64,000 bases of DNA from Littorina saxatilis (taxonomy: Eukaryota > Mollusca > Gastropoda > Littorinimorpha > Littorinidae), in NCBI RefSeq assembly GCF_037325665.1, contig NC_090251.1, forward strand, positions 32,795,591 through 32,859,590. The letters are read 5' to 3'. Positions 10,538-21,000 of the stretch are shown in pieces. The notes beneath the pieces are model-generated. The model made no database searches. It saw nothing but the letters and a program-made list of their open reading frames with translations, and was not told the origin of the DNA. Every line of letters begins with the position of its first letter. The first letter of the stretch is position 1. Position numbers and translations under genes: made by a program.

Positions 10538-11491
10538 CTACAACAGTTTAATCCTTTTGATTTTGTTCTTCGATTTATCTTCAACTGCATCTTCAGTTGA
10601 AGGGTCATCACCATTGCCTGGTGAGGATTCTCCATCCTTTTCAACTTCAAGTTCAAGTCCTGCTTTTTTAACACTTGATGACACTGCACAGCCTGCTTTG
10701 CTTTTGCCATTTGTCATTTCTGCATTTGTATTAGATTTGACAGATTTGCTGTTCGTATTACTATCAGTGTCTGTTCTTTTGCTTTTAACCGTTTTACTTT
10801 TAGCCTTTCGTGTGCTTGAAGATCTTTTGACAGTTTTCTTGATGTTTGCCGTTGAAAGGTCCATCTTGCAAACTTTGACTTTATCTGTCCTAGTTTCTGA
10901 TTCTGTTTTGCGTTTCTGCACTGTTTGTTCACTGTTGGTATCCTTATCATCCTGGACATTACTTGACTCCACATCACTCACAAAGCTTGAAGTAGGCGTG
11001 GTTGGTTTACTTGTGCTGTCTGCATCAACTGCTGCACTTTCCTGACCGCCGGTTTCATCTGCTGAATGTACGTTACTCGTGGATGCTTCATCGTTACCAC
11101 CAGAAGGGGTAGCGCATGAAGCATCCTCGTATGAAGGGTCCTCGCAGGATGCATCCTCATTAAAATGTGAGCCTGAGTGTTCTGATCCAGAATCAGATGG
11201 GGTATGGGCTGTTGCTCCTGGGGATTTAACTGATGCCCTGTTTTCCCCAACTGACTCTGACACTATAGATTGGAGCTTGGAGAGGAGACTGTGCAACCAT
11301 GATGTAAACCGGTCCGTTTTGTCCCCTAGAAAGAGAGTAAGATCCTCTGTCATCTGTTCTTCACTTTTCTTATTTGCTACCATCACCATAATGTAGTCCG
11401 GTAACTCCTCATACACATCATTCCCCAGCTCAGCCAGCTTCACTTTGATCGCTGTGCGAACTTTCATCGATGTCTCACGCGAAAATTTCAT
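10538..11491 (-). CDS. ZC3H14-like protein with only the N-terminal PWI-like domain (317 aa)
   Basis: Residues 1-79 align without gaps to the ZC3H14 N-terminal domain at 317-1497. My count is 53 of 79 identical, including ELPDYIMVMVANKKS, EDL.LFLG and WLHSLL.KLQSI. The start at 11491 falls exactly where the ZC3H14 Met does. The rest is Ser/Thr/acid-rich and disordered, with a small repeat (EDASCEDPSYEDASC) and a Lys-rich second half ending KNKIKRIKLL before a stop. No zinc finger and no splice donor interrupt the frame, so the simplest reading is an intronless, zinc-finger-less protein. In ZC3H14/Nab2 this domain mediates protein contacts rather than RNA binding, so a binding-partner or competitor role is possible (inference). 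A later exon joined by splicing cannot be excluded. Confidence 0.75.
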   Translation of the reverse strand: MKFSRETSMKVRTAIKVKLAELGNDVYEELPDYIMVMVANKKSEEQMTEDLTLFLGDKTDRFTSWLHSLLSKLQSIVSESVGENRASVKSPGATAHTPSDSGSEHSGSHFNEDASCEDPSYEDASCATPSGGNDEASTSNVHSADETGGQESAAVDADSTSKPTTPTSSFVSDVESSNVQDDKDTNSEQTVQKRKTESETRTDKVKVCKMDLSTANIKKTVKRSSSTRKAKSKTVKSKRTDTDSNTNSKSVKSNTNAEMTNGKSKAGCAVSSSVKKAGLELEVEKDGESSPGNGDDPSTEDAVEDKSKNKIKRIKLL

Positions 11492-11840
11492 GTTTACAAC
11501 TAAATATATGTCAAGAAACAATGCAAGAAAACACAATTACTCAGTCCATGGTCCCAGCCATGAGCAATTCTATGCAAATGGAGTTGTCTTTCTTAAAAGA
11601 CTATTTACCAGAATGTTCCATAAGCTGTTGCAAGGGAAACTGTAAACGAACCCGAAAACAACAGTATTCAACGCGTTTTAAAATCAGTTCAGCTTATCAT
11701 TTTCAACTTTGTGGGTTTTTTCTTTGACAATCTAGCATACACACCCATGCTTCTTATGATCCACGACTTTAAAAAAAAGAAAATTTGAAATCGAAAGTTG
11801 ATTCTCCTTTTGTAAAAACTCAAACAGGAAAGCGAGAAAG
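11492..11840. promoter_or_regulatory. Putative bidirectional promoter between the PWI-domain gene and AATF
   Basis: Only 349 bp separate the start codons of two divergent genes, so both promoters must lie here or overlap the genes. The stretch is AT-rich, with no TATA box at a convincing position. The AATF start context (AAAG ATG G) is favourable. Confidence 0.5.
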
Positions 11841-14800
11841 ATGGCTTCCCTAGAAGAGATCGTGAAGCAACTCAGCACTCCGGCTCCTGCATACGAAGAT
11901 CCAGAAGACGATGCTGGAGATGGTCAGTTGTTTTCAGTAATTTGAAGGATAATGAAAGAGGAAAGTTTTGTAGCGTCGAAATTAAGTTCGGATTACACCA
12001 AATACGGCGTGTTAAAAATTTTAACACGCCGTATTTGGTGTAATCCGAACTTAATTACACGTGGAGTCTTACTGCTTATATAAATATAAGCAGTAAGACT
12101 CCACGTGTGTAACTATCAATATCATTCTGATAATCATCGGTCCATGCCGTCCAGACCAGACAAAATATATTAATGTCCTATAGGCATGTATGTATCACAG
12201 ACAGACACATACAAACACACATGCTAACAAACATGCGCACACACACATACACACTTACAATCGTACATGTATACATACGCAAACAGAAAGACACACAGAC
12301 GGATAGACACATACACACAAACAACTGGACAGATACACAGACAGACACGCATGCACACACACACGCACAAAGGTATACACACACACGCACAAAGGTATGC
12401 ACACACACATGCACAAAGGTATGCACACACACACACGCATGCACCTACACTTTGATCAAGAATCACACAGACAGACAGATGAAGCCTTTTAAGGACATGA
12501 TCTGGATTATATGTAGATCCATGCCGTATCGCCGGCATGTCTATAAATGAGACCCGAAGGGAAGTAACTCATTTTACCTGAGTTCAGGATGGTGTAACTG
12601 TAACTTGTGTAAGGCACCAATATCAGTCTTAGGAGGGGGGGGGGGAGGGGGGGGGAGGGGGGGGGGGGCGGTTGATTGTGCAGAGCTAAATTGTGAAGTT
12701 CGAATTGATATTAATAATGCAAAATTCCTCGAAGTGCTTAGCTTTTTTGTATGATCCCTACCAGTCTATTGCTTGCTATTATGTTGTCAGCCTCTCCCTA
12801 TTTCAGCCCTTATTCAATTATTGGCAGGCAAATCAGCGGCACATGACAGTCGAATATGCTCGATGAATGCAGCTCAAGTATGCAAAGGACAGACCTCGAT
12901 ACTTAATACTAATAGGTCAGGTAAAAACTCCATGCAAAATATTTTGTTTCAGGGACGAATGCACAACTAGCATCCAACCTCACAGATGACAATGAAGACT
13001 CTTTCACCAGTCCAAGGCAAAGCACACAGCTTCGTAGACGAGCCGCAGCTTACCTGGAAGTGGACTCTCGATATCACGGAGCAAAAACCTCAAGGAAAGA
13101 CCTGTATGAGTTTGGAGACGATAATGAAGAGAATGACGATGAAGGGGTTGGGCGCTCAGAGTCAGAGGAATCAGTTTCAAATCCCCTGGACTTTGGGGTT
13201 GATAAAGAAGATGATATGTCTGCTGACAATGATATTGAGGATGAAGAAATGGCAGATGAGCAAGATGATGATGGAGATGACAGTGACGATGTTGAGGAAG
13301 AAGAGACTGGTAGTGAAGAAGAAAAAGATGAAAACAATGAAGAGATAATGAGTGAGTTTTGTTTGTCCTATTTTTGTGTTATGGCTCTTGGGTGTTGTTG
13401 GTTTTGTTGTTGTTTTTTATTTAAAAAACATGTGTATGGCCCCTTAAAAATCTTTCTTAAGACCATAACCTGCTACATGTACCTTCATGTTTTTCTGTTA
13501 TCCGGGAAATGACAGATGAAAGGAAGAGAAAACAATAAGATTCAGAACAGTTGAAGTTTATCCGCCCCAGCTAACTAAACAGCACAATTTGTGTGAGACA
13601 TAGTACAGAAAATGCATATATTGTGATGAGTGCTGGCAGAAATCATGCACAGAATTTGATGACATTTGTCAGTCACTTTAAAAAAACAAATTTTTAATGG
13701 ATGTTTGATTTTGTCATAATGTTTTTTAGTTAAACTGACCTCATATTGAATTGTACTTGTATAATACAGGTGTGTACACAAACTACTCTGCAATTTTTCA
13801 GGTTCAGAGAGTGAAAGTGAAGGTGTCACCATTCAGGGAACGGGTATGTATTGAACTTGTGCCCATTATTTTGTGAAGGATCAAACATTGAAAAGACATT
13901 GCATTGCTAGGACAAAGCTAACAGTACATGTGTACTGTGATCTGAAATACTTTTTTTCTTACTGGTCTTTAGCTTGTTCCTTTTGCATTCAAAGTTTATA
14001 CCAGGCTCACGAAGAATTTACTAGCGAAATCATTGTAAACAAAAAGTATTTGTGTCAAGATTGATACTAAAACCTGAGTAAATAGTAATTAAGGTTTGAC
14101 ACAGTGTTGTTGCTTTTTTTTTTCATGGTTTTATTTTAGATACAACAGTATGTACTATAACTGGGACACTTTAACTGAGAGGGGGAAAAGAGAAACTGTG
14201 AGCATGCGAATAGTAATATTTAACAAGTCGCGTAAGGCGAAATAACAACATTTAGTCAAGCTGTCGAACTCACAGAATAAAACTGAACGCACTGCTTTTT
14301 TCACCAAGACCACATACTCGTAGTTTCGTCAGTCCACCGCTCGTGGCAAAGGCAGTGAAATCGACAAGCCATGCAGAATAGTGCGGTAGTGGTCGCGCTG
14401 AGCAGGATAACACGCTTTTCTGTATGTCTATTCTTTTTAGCTTACTGAGTTTGTTTTTAATCCAAACATATATCTATATGTTTTTTTAATCAAGGACTGA
14501 CAAGGAATTAGATGAAATTGTTTTTAAATCGATTTCGGAAAATTAATTTTAATCATAATTTTTATATTTTTAATTTTCAGAGCTTGTTTGTAATCCAAAT
14601 ATAACATATGTATATGTTTTTGGAATCAGAAAATGACAAAAAATAAGATGAAATTATTTTTGGATCGTTTGATAAAAAAATAATTTCAATTACAAGTTTC
14701 CGATTTTTAATTACCAAACTCATTCATTAGTTTTTAAGCCACCAAGCTGAAATGCAATACCAAAGTCCAGCCTTCGTCGAAGATTGCTTTGCCAAAATTT

Positions 14801-14982
14801 CAATCAATTTGATTGAAAAATGAGAGCGTGACAGTGCCGCCTCAACTTTTACAAAAAGCCGGATATGACGTCATCAAAGGTATTTATCGAAAAAATGAAA
14901 AAAAACGTCTGGGGATATCATTCCCAGGAACTCTCATGTCAAATTTCATATAAAGATCGGTCTAGTAGTTTAGTCAGAATCA

Positions 14983-15020
<38 letters not shown>

Positions 15021-18000
15021 CACGACCCTCGTCTCGATTCCCCCTCTATGTTAAAACATTTAGTCAAAACTTGACTAAATGTAAAAAGGGCTGTCACTGT
15101 GTCAGTGATTGTGTATAATTTTCTGTAGACATCAATTTCATTACCAGTTGGTTTCTTGCAGGGAAAGACGATGGCGAGAAGGCTCAAGCAGTGGTGGAGC
15201 AACTAGGTATTTATCATATCAGCTGTTTTAAATATGTGTTGCTTTTTGTTGTGTTAAGACATTTAGGTTACGCTTCTCTTGTGTATGTGAAGCAAATTGT
15301 TAAAATAAGTCTAGTTTCCATTCTGTTTTACAGTTGTATTTTTGTGTGTTTACCTTATTTGTTCAGTGGCAAAGGAAAGAGAAACCCCCCGCGGGTTAGG
15401 GGGAAGAATTTACCCGATGCTCCCCAGCATGTCGTAAGAGGCGACTAACGGATTCTGTTTCTCCTTTTACCCTTGTTAAGTGTTTCTTGTACAGCAGTCC
15501 CTCTCATGAACGGACACCCTTGGGACATAGCAAAACTGTCCGTACATTGCAGGTGTCCGGTCACGGGAGGGGTGACCACACCACCCCCTCCGCCATACAC
15601 TCACACAGAGACACACAAACAACAGGATTGAGTCTATGCTAATCACTTCTTGTGGCTACTAAACAATAACAATAAACTCCTAATACTTCTTTAAACGTTC
15701 TGTAAAAATGATTTGTATGAAAAGTGTTGAAAAGAAGAGATAAAATAAATCCTCAAGGCAGTGAACACACTCACCATGCACTGACATACGAAAGCAGCCA
15801 CACAAACACAGCACAGAGGAGGTGTGCAGATGCTTTGAAAGAATAAGCTTGAAAACCAGTTTGAAGAAATAGCAGCAGATAGAGCTGCATGTCATAGTCA
15901 TGTAATTTATTTTCTTCTTGTCTGGCTTTATTGACTGCATGCCGATCATGTGGCATGGCAGTGACTTTTCACTCTTCAGTCGGAAATACACAGTACATAA
16001 CACAGCTCCCACTCTCTCTCACTAATGCCTACCCCAAGCCGTGACAACTGATGCTTGGAAATTGTGTGGAAGAGTACACCTCTCTATTTCTCTCCAATGC
16101 TCTTCCTGCTGACATGTAGTGACACCGGACACCCCACAGAGTTTAGCCAGCTACCCCCCCACCCCCCACCCCCCCTCCCTCTCTCTCACTCCCTCCAGCC
16201 ATGTACTGTTTGGGGCTGTGGCCAGAGAGGCCAGCTGCACTGTTCACTCAGAGCAAAACCAGTTGACTGTGTCGTAACTTTTGACAAAGCAAGACAACTG
16301 AAGGGTTCACAGATTAGGCAACCGACTCACTGGTCAAGGCTGAGGGGAAACAAGAGTATCTTGTCACTGAAAGAGGTTACACACAGACGCACGATGCTGA
16401 GAACTGTGGCCGTTTTTCACTCTCTTTCGCTCAGGACCTTCATCGACTGTACATGTGGTTTCTGTTGTTTACGTCCAACAGACAAGAATAAAGAGCACAG
16501 TGCAGTTTCATGTTGGCATCTTCGCATGTACTCCACTCCTGACCAAAACTCCCCTCCCCCCACCTCCCCCCCTCTCCTGATGGGTACACGTGCACTCAAG
16601 TTATCGGTGACTGTCATCACGCCATTGCGGCTGTGATCTTTGTACAAAGAGCCGGACTGCTCTGTTATCGACTTTGTTGTGGTATACATTTGACGATGGT
16701 CTGTCCGTACATTGGAGGTACAGCAGTCCCTCTCATGAAGGACACCCTTGGGCCATAGCAAAACTGTCCGTACATTGCAGGTGTCCGGTCACGGGAGGGG
16801 TGACCACACCACCCCCTCCCCCATACACTCACACAGAGACACACAAACAACAGGATTGAGTCTTTGCTAATCACTTCTTGTGGCTACTAAACAATAACAA
16901 CAAACTCCTAATACTTCTTTAAACGATCTGTAAAAATGATTTGTATGAAAAGTGTTGAAAAGAAGAGATCAAATAAATCCTCAAGGCAAGTGAACACACT
17001 CACCATGCACTGACATACGAAAGCAGCCACACAAACACAGCACAGAGGAGCGTGTGCAGATGCTTTGCAAGAATAAGCTTGAAAACCAGTTTGAATAAAT
17101 AGCAGCAGATAGAGCTGCATGTCATAATCATGTAATTTATTTTCATCTTGTCTGGCTTTATTGACTGCATGCCGATCATGTGGCATGGCAGTGACTTTTC
17201 ACTCTGTCAGAAATACACTGTACATAACACAGCTCCCACTCTCCCTCACTAATGCCTACCCCAAGCCGTGACAACTGATGCTTGGAAATTGTGTGGAAGA
17301 GTACACCTCTCTATTTCTCTCCAATGCTCTTCCTGCTGACATGCAGTGACACCGGACACCCCACAGAATTTAGCCAGCTACCCCTCCACCCCCCCCGCCT
17401 CCCTCTCTCTCTCACTCCCTCCAGCCATGTACTGTTGGGCTGTGGCCAGAGAGGTCAGCTCCAACTGTTCACTCAGAGCAAAACCAGTTGACTGTGTCGT
17501 AACTTTTGACACAGCAAGACAACTGAAGGGTTCACAGATTAGGCAACCGACTCACTGGTCAAGGCTGAGGGGAAACAAGAGTATCTTGTCAATGAAAGAG
17601 GTTACACACAGACACACGATGCTGAGAACTGTGGCCGGTTTTTCACTCTCTTTCGCTCAGGACCTTCATCGACTGTGGTTTCTGTTGTTTACGTCCAACA
17701 GACAAGAATAAAGAGCACAGTGCAGTTTCATGTTGGCATCTTCGCATGTACTCCACTCCTGACCAAAACTACCCCCCCTCCTGATGGGTACAGGTGCACT
17801 CAAGTTACCAGTGACTGTGGTCACGCCATTGCGGCTGTGATCTTTGCACCAAGAGCCGGACTGCTCTGTTATCGATTTTGTTGTGGTGAAAATTTGACGA
17901 TGGTCTGTCCGTACATTGGAGGTATGACCTGCTGTTGGGACCGAAAATGAGTGTCCGTGTCCACGTTTTGCAGGTGTCCGTTTAAGGGGGGGCAAATAAA

Positions 18001-21000
18001 GAAGGAAAACACTCCGTGCCGAGCAAATGTGTCCGTACATGTCAGGTGTCCGCTCACGCAGGGGGCCGTACATTGCAGGGACTGCTGTATAGAATATAGT
18101 CAATTTTTGTAAAGATTTTAGTCAAGCAGTATGTAAGAAATGTTAAGTCCTTTGTACTGGAAACTTGCATTCTCCCAGTAAGGTAATATATTGTACTACG
18201 TTGCAAGCCCCTGGAGCAATTTTTTGATTAGTGCTTTTGTGAACAAGAAGCAATTAACAAGTGGCTCTATCCCATCTCCCCCCCCTTTCCCCGTCGCGAC
18301 ATAACCTTCGTGGTTGAAAATGACGTAAAACGCCAAATAAAGAAAGAAAGGAAAGAGAAATGTTTTTGTGTGTTTGTGTGTGTGAGAAGTTATTGTATAA
18401 TAATGTATGTGTGATGAGACAGAGAAGTTTGACTATTTGCAGAATTTCTCCTATTAATTTAATGAACAGTAAACAAATTAGCTCTTATATCATCTGAATT
18501 TGAATAATATAACATTTGTTGATACTTCACAGCATGTCAAAACTATGTTTCAGTTGTGTGTAGCTTCAGCAAGGTGATAGCCGTCCAAGTAGATCCATGA
18601 CAAACATGGTTCTCTTGATTATTCTTCTGTTTTTGATTTTTGTTAGATCTGTGGGATCGACTGATGGAAGCAAGAATAAAATTGCAGAAGACATTATCAC
18701 TGGTTCATAAGATACCAACGGGTGTTCAAGATGGCGAAGCACAACAGGGTGGTATGTTTTTTTCTTTGGAAGTCTTTCGCTCTGTCAATGTGAATGGCTG
18801 TAACCGTACTCAACTCATCATTGCCATCAAATGAATTGGTGACATGATGAATATTAAAGAGCATATTATTATATACAATGTATGATTTAAACTTTTTGAA
18901 AAAAAAATTTCTTTGTTTAATTAAAAGAACGCAATGTACTGTCCTATTTAATAGAATTAGAAGCCTATTGCAGTTACAACTGTTTCAGGTTTCTAGTTGT
19001 TGGCACTTGATCAGGACTTAAGTATTTGTCAGCATCATTGCAAATAAAAATGATTGAACATCTATCCTGCACAGTGATATCCCCTTTCTGAGACTGCAAA
19101 CAAATCAGAGAAAACCGGGTCCTAGAATAGACATTAATTTACAGATGTTATAAACAGAAGAATAAGACAGGGGGGGGGGGGGGGGGGTGGTCGGGCCTGA
19201 AAAGAGAGGGGTCTACATATGGACATACATTTATGGATATTGTACACATAAAACTTGTCACCCCCCGCGGGTTAGGGGGTGTCCCATATTGGTTGGGACG
19301 AGAAAGAATTTACCCGATGCTCCCCAGCATGTCGTAAGAGGCGACTAACGGATTCTGTTTCTCCTTTTACCCTTGTTAAGTGTTTCTTGTATAGAATATA
19401 GTCAATTTTTGTAAAGATTTTAGTCAAGCAGTATGTAAGAAATGTTAAGTCCTTTGTACTGGAAACTTGCATTCTCCTAGTAAGGTAATATATTGTACTA
19501 CGTTGCAAGCCCCTGGAGCAAATTTTTGATTAGTGCTTTTGTGAACAAGAAACAATTGACAAGTGGCTCTATCCCATCTCCCCCCTTCCCCTGTCGCGAT
19601 ATAACCTTCGTGGTTGAAAACGACGTTAAACACCAAATAAAGAAAGAAAGACATAAAACTTGTCTAAAAAGGGGGACGTGTCGGTCATGAAAGGGGGATT
19701 CAACTGTGCATGACAAGGTCTTTCCTCTTCTTGTCGTTCGCCTTGCAAGGTCTTTCCTTATAAACAGTGTACCTCGGTTTTTATGGTTTTATTATTTCCT
19801 CCACAGCCCAGTCTGCACTGAATGAGCTTGGCTGCTCTCTTTGCGGCCTTCAGTCACCCAACAAGTCAACACCAAGGTAAGGTATTTATCGTCTGTGCTC
19901 ATTGTCTTCGCCCAAGGAGAAATACAGCACAAAGAGCAAAACTAGCACTTAAATGTTTATGATTATTTTATGAAAAAAACATAAACAACCAGTAACATTC
20001 CACAGATATCAAGACGAGTTTACAGAATGTTGTGATACAGTGGAAGCTGCCCTGGTAACCACCTGTTGATAACAAGCACCTGCGCATTAAGACCACACCA
20101 AAGAAACCCTGACACGGTTCCTTCCTGTATAATTCAACTTTTCATAACGACCACCTGTCTATAAGGAACCCTTTTGGTTGGTCACTTGGGTTGTCCTTAT
20201 AGACGGGTTCACCTGTATTTTCTGAAAGTTTCTACCCTTTGTTATTCAGGGTTAATGTCATGATTTTTTTTAACAATGGCACACTGGTTTCTCAATGTAA
20301 ACATGTGTCTGGAATGTGACGATGACATAACTCTCAGAAATGCAGGTGTCAAGTACAAGAATTTTGAACTTTTGGCCAAGAGAAATAAAAAGATGATCAT
20401 GGGGGTATTGGAGAGCGTACCAAGTTAGCTTGTGTTACAGAATCTATGGTTTTAAAAATAGTCCAATTCTTTTGTTGCAGAAAAAGAAAAGCCGATGCAG
20501 ATCTGGAGCAGAGAGCAAAGGAGAACTTCACAAGTTATCAGCCTTATAGGTGAGCCTTGGCACAATCTTGTTCAACAATAGCATTTTACTCTTTGTTGGA
20601 GAACGTGACTGGGTATTGGAAAACAGTTTCTCGTAAATGAATTGCTCTTGTGTGTGTTTGCGCCCTTTACATTTACAGTAACTTGATGCACATCAGTTAC
20701 TGATTTTTTTTTATAAACCAAAAATATCATTAATGTATTTGGATGTTTCTTCAAGACATTGTGCTTTACAACTCTGATTGCAGACCTACAGTATCATCTT
20801 AATTTTTTGTGTCATTAATTATTCTAACTTTTATACCACCTACAGCTTGTATGTTTAGTGTTGCTCTACTTTGTTTCAGAAACGACACACTAACATTCTG
20901 GGATGATAAAACCCGCCTTGCGTCCAAGAAGTTCAAGTCCTTCAATTCTTTTAATACTTCAGTCTTGAAACAGATAGAACAGGTAAATTGCTGGGTTTTC

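Noticed and set aside
13060-13512. Acidic open frame read as a stand-alone small protein
   Set aside because: It is AATF exon 2 plus read-through into intron 2. The donor at 13352 and the AATF core downstream explain it.
16055-17711. Open frames of 90-193 codons within the CAGCAGTCCC transposon
   Set aside because: They repeat with the unit, change frame between copies and contain simple CT/C-rich runs. No transposase motif is present.
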